A stretch of DNA of 64,000 nucleotides from Candidatus Flexifilum breve (GTDB lineage Bacteria > Chloroflexota > Anaerolineae > Aggregatilineales > Phototrophicaceae): positions 558,001 to 622,000 of the forward strand of contig JADKGC010000002.1 of assembly GCA_016717205.1 (NCBI GenBank). The letters run 5' to 3'. Each line of letters starts with the position of its first letter. The first letter of the stretch is position 1. The translations under genes were made by a program, and so were the position numbers. Shown one piece after another: positions 51,403 through 58,817 of the stretch. Under the pieces are notes generated by a model, which did no database searches, was not told the DNA's origin, and saw only the letters and a program-made list of their open reading frames with translations.

Positions 51403-51604
51403 GAACCAACCCCTCCCCGAATTCGGAGAGGGGAGACAGGCGGGCATTTGAAGTCCCCTCCAAAAGGGGAGGGGATTTAGGAGTGAGGTAGAGTCCGCCC
51501 CCCAAGTCGACCCTTGCCCCTCTCCCGGGGGAAGGGGCGCTTACCATCAAGGGGGGAGGCCAACAGTTTTGGGCGGTGCCCTACAAGATTGTTGAGACCA
51601 ATCG
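51403..51604. repeat. Gap with class B copies, no gene
   Basis: Class B GAATTC copy at 51405-51437 (centre 51410-51433, one mismatch each arm). Further class B arms cccctccaaaaggggaggg and cccctctcccgggggaaggg up to 51540. Confidence 0.7.
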
Positions 51605-52228
51605 ATGACCGAATCGCCCCTCATTCACATTTACCCGAACGTCCACCTGCCCGCCGACGCGCAGATCGACGAGTTCGTGATTCTCGGCAAAGCGCCGCGG
51701 GGCGCGCAGCCCGGCGACCTGCCGCTCACGCTTGGCGCGGGCTGTGTCATCCGTTCGCACAGCGTGATCTATGCGGGCAACGTGATCGGCGTGGGCTTGC
51801 AGACCGGGCATCACGTTGTTATCCGCGAGGAGAACACGATCGGTGATCACGTGAGCATCGGCACGCACAGCATCATCGAGCATCACGTCACGATTGGCAA
51901 CCTGGTGCGCCTGCACAGCCGCGTGTTCGTGCCGGAATACAGCCAACTGCACGAGGGCTGCTGGCTCGGCCCCGGCGTCATGGTGACGAACGCGCGCTAC
52001 CCGATCAGTCAGGGCGCGAAGGATCGGCTGGAAGGCGCGATCATCGAAGCGGGCGCGATCATCGGCGCGAACGTCACGCTGCTGCCCGGCGTGCGGGTCG
52101 GCGCGCGCGCATTGATCGGCGCGGGGTCGGTGGTGACGAAAGACGTGCCGCCCGGCGCGGTCATGGTGGGCAGCCCGGCCCGGCAGATCAATCACATCGA
52201 CAATATCAAGTTCTATTCTAAGGACTGA
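51605..52228 (+). CDS. Left-handed beta-helix acyltransferase (hexapeptide repeat)
   Basis: 207 aa of hexapeptide repeats: CVIRSHSVIYAGNVIGVGLQ, HHVVIREENTIGDHVSIGTH, IEHHVTIGNLVRLHSRVFVP, and a C-terminal turn GANVTLLPGVRVGARALIGA, GSVVTKDVPPGAVMVGSPAR. Like WbpD/WlbB-type N-acyltransferases of nucleotide-sugar paths. The likely reaction is N-acetylation of a 3-amino sugar. The DegT aminotransferase gene follows 116 bp downstream, giving an aminotransferase-acyltransferase pair for a surface sugar (inference). A class C repeat fills the gap between them. Confidence 0.9.
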   Translation: MTESPLIHIYPNVHLPADAQIDEFVILGKAPRGAQPGDLPLTLGAGCVIRSHSVIYAGNVIGVGLQTGHHVVIREENTIGDHVSIGTHSIIEHHVTIGNLVRLHSRVFVPEYSQLHEGCWLGPGVMVTNARYPISQGAKDRLEGAIIEAGAIIGANVTLLPGVRVGARALIGAGSVVTKDVPPGAVMVGSPARQINHIDNIKFYSKD

Positions 52229-52326
52229 GGACTGAGGTTAAAGGACTGAGTCATTGAAGCATCAGGTCGTCTCTGTGCAGCAGACCGTGATGTTGTCTCA
52301 GTCCCCAGTCCTCAGCACTCAGTCCT
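52221..52326. repeat. Class C inverted pair (AGGACTG words)
   Basis: Left arm 52221-52250 overlaps the end of the acyltransferase gene; right arm 52296-52326 is its inverted partner. The inner sequence is unrelated to the other two copies. It ends 17 nt before the aminotransferase ATG, right at its ribosome site ggaggc. Confidence 0.8.
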
Positions 52327-52343
52327 GCTCTCTTGGAGGCAGC

Positions 52344-53465
52344 ATGGCAAAAATTCCCCTCGTCGACCTCAAAGCGCAGTACGCGGCGATCAAGCCGGAG
52401 ATTGACGCGGCGCTGGCCCGCGTGATCGCCAACACCAGCTTCATCGGCGGCGCGGAGGTGACGAACTTCGAAGCGGCGTTCGCGCAGTTCCAGCGGACCA
52501 AGCGCGCAGTGGGCATCGCCAACGGCACGAGTGCGCTGTATCTCGTGCTGCGCGCGCTCGGCATCGGCGCTGGTGACGAGGTGATCACCACGCCGCACAC
52601 GTTCATCGCGACCGTCGAACCGATTGCGCAGAGCGGCGCGACGCCTGTGTTCGTGGACATCGACCCGGCGACGTATAACATCAACCCGGCGCTGATTGAG
52701 GCGGCGATCACCCCGCGCACCAAAGCGATTATGCCCGTGCATCTGTATGGTCAGCTCGCGCCGATGAACGCGATCATGGAGATCGCGCGCAAGCACAACC
52801 TGTACGTGATCGAAGATGCGGCGCAGGCGCACGGCGCGGAACTGCACGGCCTCCGGGCGGGCGCGTGGGGGCATGCCGCCTGCTTCAGCTTCTATCCCGG
52901 CAAGAACCTCGGCGCGTATGGCGACGCGGGCGCGGTGTGTACCAATGACGAGGCGCTGGCGACGCTGATCGCCAAGCTGAAAGATCACGGGCGGATGAGC
53001 AAGTACGAGCACGACGAACTCGGCTATGGCGAACGCCTCGACGGGCTGCAGGCGGCGATTCTCGGCGCGAAGCTGCCGCATCTCGAAGGCTGGAACACAG
53101 CGCGCCGCCAGCATGCCGCCTATTACACGCAGGCGCTGGCGGGCGTCGCCGGGGTGCAGACGCCGCAGGTTATGGCGGACAGCCAGCACGTCTTCCATAT
53201 CTACTGTGTGCGCGTGCAGGGCGACCGTGACGCGATCCTCGCAGAGCTGAATCAGCGGGGGATTGGGGCGGGCGTGCATTACCCGGTTCCGCTGCACTTG
53301 CAGCCCGCCATGCGCGGGTACGGCGGCCAACCGGGCGCTTTCCCGCAGGCTGAAGCTGCCGCCCAGTCGATTATCAGCCTGCCCATCTACCCGGAGATGA
53401 CGACCGATCACCTGTCGCAGGTGGTCGAAGAACTCGTCGATGTGGTCAGCGTGCTGGCGAAGTAA
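52344..53465 (+). CDS. DegT/DnrJ/EryC1-family PLP sugar aminotransferase
   Basis: 373 aa from MAKIPLVDLKAQYAAIKPEI. Family motifs: FIGGAEVTNFEAAFAQFQR, GIANGTSALYLVLRALGIG, DEVITTPHTFIATVEPI, EDAAQAHGAEL, SFYPGKNLGAYGDAGA with Schiff-base Lys187. The C-terminal HYPVPLHLQPAM is typical. Transaminates a nucleotide keto-sugar. With the acyltransferase upstream it would make an N-acyl amino sugar for polysaccharide or glycoprotein. ggaggc 8 nt upstream supports ATG 52344. Confidence 0.94.
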   Translation: MAKIPLVDLKAQYAAIKPEIDAALARVIANTSFIGGAEVTNFEAAFAQFQRTKRAVGIANGTSALYLVLRALGIGAGDEVITTPHTFIATVEPIAQSGATPVFVDIDPATYNINPALIEAAITPRTKAIMPVHLYGQLAPMNAIMEIARKHNLYVIEDAAQAHGAELHGLRAGAWGHAACFSFYPGKNLGAYGDAGAVCTNDEALATLIAKLKDHGRMSKYEHDELGYGERLDGLQAAILGAKLPHLEGWNTARRQHAAYYTQALAGVAGVQTPQVMADSQHVFHIYCVRVQGDRDAILAELNQRGIGAGVHYPVPLHLQPAMRGYGGQPGAFPQAEAAAQSIISLPIYPEMTTDHLSQVVEELVDVVSVLAK

Positions 53466-53474
53466 AGACAAAAG

Positions 53475-53501
53475 CGCCGGATCACTAGGTGATCCGGCGC
53501 G
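53475..53501 (-). terminator. Perfect 12-bp stem hairpin with T-tract on the minus side
   Basis: gcgccggatcac / gtgatccggcgc around tag. On the minus strand it is followed by TTTTGTCTTTACTT, so it reads best as a terminator for a leftward transcript arising in 53502-53860. On the plus strand it has no T-tract but could still end the DegT unit. Confidence 0.6.
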
Positions 53502-53859
53502 GAGACAGGAACAAACCAACCTAAAACGACTAGAAACAGAAGCAGTCGAGAACCGTCACACGGCTAGTAGGGTCTTAACGTCACAGACACGAAACGCGTT
53601 AATGTGGATACCCCCAAGTCGGACAAGGCAGCCACTTACGAACGGGCAGAAGCAACCGCAACAGCAGCGGAAACACAACCTTAAGGGGGTGGTGGTGACA
53701 CCGCGTGCGGGGGGCGACATGAACTGATATGCTTTGAGTCCGGGCAGCGGGGTAAAGGCGCTGGAGGCGTAACCAGCTCGGCCAAAGCGGGTGTGGGAGG
53801 CAGATAACAGCAAAGCAGCACGGACGCAGAACCAACGGGCAGACACTGAGGAGTAAACC
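53502..53859. other. 358-bp region without gene, candidate structured RNA or leader
   Basis: No reading frame here looks like protein. Composition is unusual: the plus strand is very poor in T and rich in A and G. Small stems can be drawn, for example cgact...agtcg at 53527-53548, ttaacg...cgttaa at 53575-53602 and gctgg...ccagc around 53760-53776, with A-rich loops. I tested by eye for RNase P RNA, tmRNA, SRP RNA and common riboswitch motifs and found none convincing. It might be a leader of the Nudix gene (plus) or an RNA ending at the terminator at 53475 (minus). Confidence 0.35.
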
Positions 53860-54461
53860 ATGCCAAACGCGTCGAAATTCTCTCCAAAGAGCGGATCTTC
53901 AAGAAAGCCATTTTCGCAATTGACGAAGTCCGACTGCGCCACGAAAAGTACGACGGCAGCCTAGGCGGCGAAATCACGCGGCTCACCCTCGAACGCGGGG
54001 ATGGCGTTACAGCCGTGGTCTACGATGTCGATACAGATAATGTGATCTTCACCGAGCAATTCCGCCATGCGACCTATGAACACGGTGACGGGTGGCTGCT
54101 GGAAGCGCCCGCCGGGATGTTCGACACGGTCGAAGAAGCGCCGGACGAAGCCATGCGCCGCGAAATTCTGGAAGAAGTCGGCTACGAAGTCGAAGAACTG
54201 CGGCACATCACCACGTTTTACCTGAGTCCCGGCGGCACATCAGAACGCATCTTCCTGTACTATGCCGCGGTCTCGTCGACGCACAAAATCGGCGTGGGCG
54301 GCGGCCTGATCGGCGAAGGCGAAGACATCCGCGCGGTCGAAATCCCGTTCCGCACGGCGATCAAGATGTTGTACGCCGGGGAGATCAAAGACGCCAAGAC
54401 GATCATTGGCTTGCAGTGGATGCAGATGCATTACCCCGAGCTGCGCCTCCGCGGCAATTGA
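53860..54461 (+). pseudogene. Nudix hydrolase, ADP-ribose pyrophosphatase-like, single-base frameshift near start
   Basis: Cleaves ADP-ribose or related nucleoside diphosphate sugars. The frame ending at 54461 holds VEILSKERIFKKAIFAIDEV, EITRLTLERGDGVTAVVYDV, LLEAPAGMFDTVEEAPDEAM and REILEEVGYEVEELRHITTF (Nudix box with one extra residue in the G-E spacing), then TTFYLSPGGTSERIFLYYA. The ATG at 53860, with GAGGAG 5 nt upstream, is in another frame. Adding one A to the run at 53865-53867 joins them as MPKRVEILSKER. Without it the frame has no start until GTG at 54015, which would remove the N-terminal domain. Confidence 0.85.
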
Positions 54462-54510
54462 AAACGGGTGGAGTGTCGGCGCATCGGCCCACACCCACCC
54501 GTAGACAGAC

Positions 54511-55947
54511 TTACGGCAGTTGAAACGCAACCCCCGCGTAGCGGTCGAGGCACTGATGGCTCGGCTCGGTGAAGGGATCGGCGAGGAACTGATCGACAAT
54601 CCGCGTGGCACAAAAATCGGGCAGCACGCCGTGCGTCGATTCCGGGAAGGTGTAGCTGTACCCATAGGTGAGCTGTTCGGCGGCGGCGTCCGCCCAGTGC
54701 GCCGGCGTGACTGGATCATACGCGCCGTTGAGCATCAGGGTCGGAATGTCGCTCACCACAGGCGTATTTTCCACCGGGTCAAGCTGAGTTCCCCACAGGG
54801 CACAGGTTGGCTCCCACGAGGTATACCCATCCCGGAAGTGTTCCGCGAAGATCGGGCGGACACTGGCGAGCACCGCCTGATCCGCTTCGACGTTTGTCAT
54901 GAGTACATCGTCGCTGCAGCGCATGGCGTAGAACGCGCCTTCTGACTGCCGATCCACATTGTTTTGCGCCAGTGACTCCGCCATTTGAATCACCGCTTCG
55001 TTTTCCCCCGCGTACAGCGCGGCGATCAATAGGGGGAGGCGCGGCACGAGCGCATAGCTGTACATGGCGCTTTGCAAACCGGACAGCACCGCTTCGCCAT
55101 CCACCGTGAGATCGATCAGTTCCCCGGTATTGGGATCGGTGACCTGCAGCGCCAGCGGTTCGGCGTTGAGGCGCTGGACGACCTCCACCAGCATAGCGTC
55201 GAGGTTCGGGTAGGCAGCGGCACAGCGTTCACTGGCGTCACAGTCGGCGACAACCTGATCCCACGCGCGCTGCAAACTGCTCGCCCATGAGGTTGACAGA
55301 TCGACTTCCGGCGGCGTGACGCCTTCCAGAAGCACCGAGCGCACCCGATCCGGGTAGTGGCGCATGACCGTCATGGCCAGCGTTGACCCATAGGAGCTCC
55401 CGAACAGCGAGACTTGTTCATAGCCGAGCGCATCGGCGCTGGCGATCACATCGCCCGCGCTTTCGACCGTGGTGTAGGCGCTGATATCGACGCCATCCGC
55501 GACCAACCGATCATAGCAGGCTTGCCCGCCGAGGGCGCTGTCGTGCAGTTCGTTGATTTCCGGACAGTCGAGCGACGGGAGCGAGTTACCGATGCCGCGC
55601 TGATCGAGCAGGATGAACGCATGGTTCTGGATGAACGTTTCGCCGAAGCTGTCGAGGCCGGAGGCGAAACGCGCCATGCCGCTGGTGCCGGGGCCGCCTT
55701 GCAGATAAATGATCGGTTCGGCGGGCGTGGCGCTTCTGGCCGGGAAAATCGCCACCATCACGCGGATCGTCGCGCCGTCGTGATCGCTGTGGTGTGCCGG
55801 CGTGACGACGTAACCACAGGTGACGTCATAATGAGGCGCGTACCGGATCGGACAGGGAGCCGGTTCAAAGGTGGGAACAAACTGCGCTTGTACGGGCAGA
55901 GTGCTGAGCAGTAGGACGACAGCGCACAGAACGAGGATACGAGGCAT
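54511..55947 (-). CDS. Secreted S33-type alpha/beta hydrolase (tripeptidyl-aminopeptidase-like)
   Basis: 478 aa. Signal peptide ~1-21 (MPRILVLCAVVLLLSTLPVQ then A). S33 features: IIYLQGGPGTSGMARF (oxyanion), ILLDQRGIGNSLP, nucleophile Ser185 in LFGSSYGSTLAM, acid in LMLNGAYDPVTPAHWADAAA, His in FPESTHGVLPDFCATRIVDQ, plus a TAP-like C-terminal domain. Likely an exported peptidase or esterase. Convergent with the Nudix gene. No clear promoter is seen upstream, where 56 bp separate it from AT-rich sequence. Confidence 0.92.
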   Translation of the reverse strand: MPRILVLCAVVLLLSTLPVQAQFVPTFEPAPCPIRYAPHYDVTCGYVVTPAHHSDHDGATIRVMVAIFPARSATPAEPIIYLQGGPGTSGMARFASGLDSFGETFIQNHAFILLDQRGIGNSLPSLDCPEINELHDSALGGQACYDRLVADGVDISAYTTVESAGDVIASADALGYEQVSLFGSSYGSTLAMTVMRHYPDRVRSVLLEGVTPPEVDLSTSWASSLQRAWDQVVADCDASERCAAAYPNLDAMLVEVVQRLNAEPLALQVTDPNTGELIDLTVDGEAVLSGLQSAMYSYALVPRLPLLIAALYAGENEAVIQMAESLAQNNVDRQSEGAFYAMRCSDDVLMTNVEADQAVLASVRPIFAEHFRDGYTSWEPTCALWGTQLDPVENTPVVSDIPTLMLNGAYDPVTPAHWADAAAEQLTYGYSYTFPESTHGVLPDFCATRIVDQFLADPFTEPSHQCLDRYAGVAFQLP

Positions 55948-56095
55948 AGTGCAACCTCCAATGCTTGGTTACTACCAAGTCACTACGTTCAGACCGCGTT
56001 CTTGATGCGCACCTAGTAACAGAGATCACCGCGCTGGTGGATCAAAGTCAACCGTTGTAAACTGACTCAGCGCAATCGAACAGAGGCGGTAGGCG

Positions 56096-57337
56096 ATGGG
56101 CAGCGAATTCGAAGTCGAAATTGAGAGCATGGCGCACGGCGGCAGTGGACTCGGACGCCACAAGGGCAGCCCGGTGTTCGTCCCGTACACCATCCCCGGC
56201 GAACGGGTGCTCGCCCGCCGCGTCGACACCGATGACAAGCGCATCCTCGCCGAAGGCATCACCCTGCTCGATGCGTCGGCTGACCGCGTGTTCCCCGTGT
56301 GCCCGCACTTCGGGCCGCACAAATGCGGGCGCTGTCACTGGCAGCATATGAACTACGCCGCCCAACTGCTGATCAAGCAGGACATTCTGGCGGATCATTT
56401 GTCGCGTATGGGCGAACTATCGGATCGCGCGATCCTCGCGGCGCTGCGCCCGACCATCGCCAGCCCGGACGAGTGGTACTACAACTATCACATGACGCTG
56501 ACGGTCACCGCCGACGGCCAGATCGGCTTTCCCGATGCGAACGGGCGCGGCATCTTCCCCATCGAAGAATGTCACATCCTGCACCCGGATCTGCTCACGC
56601 TGTACCAGCAGATGGATATCGACCTGACGGGCTTTAAGCGCGTGCGTTTGCAGCAGGGCAGTGACGGCGACCCGATGGTCATCCTGACCACGCTCAGTGA
56701 AGACGCGCCCGAACTCGAAATCGACCTACCCGCCAGCATCAACCTGATTCTGCCGGACAACGTGCCGATGAATCTGATCGGCGACTCGCATTCGCGTTTC
56801 ACGGTCAACGGGCACGCCTTCCGCGTAACCGCCGGGAGTTACATCCGCCCCAACTACTCGCAGTTGGACAATCTCGTCAACACGGCGCTCATGCTGCTCG
56901 ATCTGCGTGGGGGTGAAAAAGTCCTGGATCTGTATGCAGGCGTCGGCATGTTCAGCCGCTTCGCCGCGCAGGCCGCCAGCCTCGTGACGCTGGTCGAGAG
57001 CTACCCGCCCGCGGTCACCGATGCCGACGAAAACCTCGCCGATCTCGACAATGTGGATGTCTTCGAAGGCGGGGTGGAAGTCGTGCTGCCCACGCTCAAT
57101 GACCGCTATGATGCCGCCCTTGTCGATCCGCCCGCCGCCCTCAGCCGCGAAGCCTTCGCCAGCATCAACCAGATTCCGACGCTGGTCTACCTGAGCGATG
57201 ACCCGGCGACGCTCGCCAAAGAGACCAAACGCCTCAAGCGCGCCGGCTATGAACTGGTTGTGGCCCAGCCCATAGACTTGTCACCACAAACTTATTACAT
57301 CGATACAATCGCTTTATTTCATAGAGGCAAAAGTTAG
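56096..57337 (+). CDS. TrmA/RlmCD-family rRNA-methyltransferase-like protein with lost catalytic residues
   Basis: 413 aa. TRAM-like N-terminus (MGSEFEVEIESMAHGGSGLG), Fe-S type Cys69, Cys77, Cys80 (CPHFGPHKCGRC) and Cys159, SAM motif VLDLYAGVGMFSRFAAQAA. In active RNA m5U methyltransferases the nucleophile lies in (S)CDP; here it is SDDP with Asp368. The DPPR motif is DPPA, and the C-terminal H-x-E base motif is Y-Y-I-D. So fold, SAM site and cluster ligands are kept but all three catalytic elements are altered. It may have another activity or bind RNA only. The ATG follows ggcggtaggcg, a poor ribosome site. Confidence 0.9.
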   Translation: MGSEFEVEIESMAHGGSGLGRHKGSPVFVPYTIPGERVLARRVDTDDKRILAEGITLLDASADRVFPVCPHFGPHKCGRCHWQHMNYAAQLLIKQDILADHLSRMGELSDRAILAALRPTIASPDEWYYNYHMTLTVTADGQIGFPDANGRGIFPIEECHILHPDLLTLYQQMDIDLTGFKRVRLQQGSDGDPMVILTTLSEDAPELEIDLPASINLILPDNVPMNLIGDSHSRFTVNGHAFRVTAGSYIRPNYSQLDNLVNTALMLLDLRGGEKVLDLYAGVGMFSRFAAQAASLVTLVESYPPAVTDADENLADLDNVDVFEGGVEVVLPTLNDRYDAALVDPPAALSREAFASINQIPTLVYLSDDPATLAKETKRLKRAGYELVVAQPIDLSPQTYYIDTIALFHRGKS

Positions 57338-57348
57338 TAACAAAAAAC

Positions 57349-57378
57349 TTGACAAACGTTATGAAATTGCAATAGACT
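57349..57378 (+). promoter_or_regulatory. Promoter of the cold-shock gene
   Basis: -35 TTGACA (57349-57354), 18-bp spacer, -10 TAGACT (57373-57378). The only full consensus -35 in the window. Transcription would start near 57385, giving a leader of about 56 nt before ATG 57441. Confidence 0.7.
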
Positions 57379-57440
57379 CCATTTAGCCTGCACAAATGAG
57401 GCGGATTCGACTCAATTTTAAGTATGGAGTTTTTGAAGCA

Positions 57441-57650
57441 ATGGCACAACGCATTCGTGGTGTGGTGAAGTGGTTCAGCGCCGATAAAGGCTACGGGTTC
57501 ATCACTCCAGAAAACGGTCCCGACGTTTTCGTACATTATTCCGCAATTCAGTCCACTGGCTACCGTAAATTAGAAGCGGGGGAACGGGTCGAATTCGAGA
57601 TCATCGACGGCCCGAAAGGAAAACAGGCAAGCTCTGTCACTGCCGTCTAG
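57441..57650 (+). CDS. Cold-shock domain protein
   Basis: 69 aa, one CSD. RNP1 KGYGFITPENG and RNP2 DVFVHYSAI, with the leading VVKWFSADKG. Single-strand nucleic-acid-binding RNA chaperone. ATG 57441 follows tatggagtttttgaagca; upstream in-frame codons are promoter and leader sequence. A strong terminator follows at 57708. The promoter, moderate leader and terminator show an independent unit. Confidence 0.96.
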   Translation: MAQRIRGVVKWFSADKGYGFITPENGPDVFVHYSAIQSTGYRKLEAGERVEFEIIDGPKGKQASSVTAV

Positions 57651-57707
57651 CGGGATCGCAAATTACGTGATCGTCTCTTAAAAAATGTGTTTGGCATGGA
57701 ACTTCTT

Positions 57708-57738
57708 GAGCCTATCCTAGCGATAGGCTCATTTTTTT
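57708..57738 (+). terminator. Rho-independent terminator of the cold-shock gene
   Basis: Stem gagcctatc / gataggctc around ctagc, then ATTTTTTT. It lies 57 nt after the stop codon. Confidence 0.92.
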
Positions 57739-57788
57739 GAGAAGCTATAGGGTATGTTGGATGTAACGTACTCAGGAGTTAAAAGCCC

Positions 57789-58577
57789 GTGGATTTAAAA
57801 GCGGTTCAAGCGGCAGCCGAACGAGCGGCCCTCAGCGCGGGGGAAGTACTGCGCCCGCTGTTCAACCACCCCCACGAAGAGACGATCAAAGCGAATATCT
57901 ACGATGTGGTCACCGAAGGCGATCTCGCGGCGGAAGCGGCGATCCTGCCGATCTTGCAGCAGGCGTTCCCGGAATTCGGCATTCTCAGCGAGGAAGGCGG
58001 CGGCGCCGACGGTGGCGAGTATCAGTGGCACATCGACCCGATTGACGGCACGACCAATTTTGCCAACAACATCCCGTTCTTCTCGGTGAGCATCGCGCTG
58101 GCGGATCGAAGTCTGCGCCCGGTGGTGGGCGTGGTCTACATGCCGATCCTCGGCGAGCTGTTCAGCGCGGCGCAGGGACACGGCGCGACGCTTAACGGCC
58201 AACCGATCCATGCCTCGCGTACAGCGGATATGCGCCGCGCGGTCATGTCGAGCGGCTTCCCGACGGATCGCCATACGGTCGAGGGTGACCTCAACAACCT
58301 GCGGCACTGGCGTGACATGCTGTGGGCCGTGCGCGATATGCGGCGCTTCGGCTCAGCGGCGCTCGACCTCTCGTATGTGGCGTGTGGGCGGCTCGATGGC
58401 TTCTGGGAGCGGCGTATCCACTCGTGGGATGTACTGGGTGGTATCTGCGTGATTCAGGAAGCGGGCGGCACGGTCACCGACATCGGCGGTGGCACGGCGA
58501 AAGCCTTCAGCGGCGAAGAAGTGGTCGCCAGCAACGGTTTGCTGCACGGCGACATGCTCAAGGTGCTGCAAGGGTAA
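57789..58577 (+). CDS. Inositol monophosphatase family phosphatase (SuhB-like)
   Basis: 262 aa. Metal site LSEEGGGADGG (Glu), WHIDPIDGTTNFANNIPFFS (D-P-x-D-G-T-x-N), and C-terminal IHSWDVLGGICVIQEAGGT (W-D variant). Li+-sensitive phosphatase fold acting on inositol phosphate, histidinol phosphate, NADP or FBP; specificity cannot be read. The GTG start at 57789 has aggag 11-12 nt upstream. Confidence 0.92.
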   Translation: MDLKAVQAAAERAALSAGEVLRPLFNHPHEETIKANIYDVVTEGDLAAEAAILPILQQAFPEFGILSEEGGGADGGEYQWHIDPIDGTTNFANNIPFFSVSIALADRSLRPVVGVVYMPILGELFSAAQGHGATLNGQPIHASRTADMRRAVMSSGFPTDRHTVEGDLNNLRHWRDMLWAVRDMRRFGSAALDLSYVACGRLDGFWERRIHSWDVLGGICVIQEAGGTVTDIGGGTAKAFSGEEVVASNGLLHGDMLKVLQG

Positions 58578-58817
58578 CCTCACCCCTAAATCTCCTCTCC
58601 TCTTTTCGGAGAGGGGGCTTGAAAAGCCCATCTAACTCCCCCTCGCCGCTCGGAGAGGGGGCTGGGGGGTGAGGTTGATTAAAGGAGGACGAGGCAGGCC
58701 TCGTCCCTACACAACAACCCGTATCTGGCCCCTCGCCGCTAGGTGGATGGGCGAGTGGGGGAGGTTGGAAACGACGGACGCAATTGCTTGCGTCCCTACG
58801 AAACGCCGGGGCCTGGT
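58578..58817. repeat. Gap with class A and B copies between convergent genes
   Basis: 240 bp. Class B with centre ctctcctcttttcggagagg (~58591), class B ctcgccgctcggagagggg (~58640), class A ggacgaggcaggcctcgtcc (58687-58706) with ctac after it, class A ggacgcaattgcttgcgtcc (58776-58795) with ctac after it. No gene. Confidence 0.8.

Noticed and set aside
53502..53859. RNase P RNA, tmRNA or SRP RNA
   Set aside because: The conserved core motifs (GAGGAAAGTCC, tRNA-like ends of tmRNA, GGAAGCAGCC loop) are not found on either strand.
56096..57337. Annotation as an active 23S rRNA (uracil-C5) methyltransferase
   Set aside because: The nucleophile Cys and base Glu are replaced; only the family name is supported.
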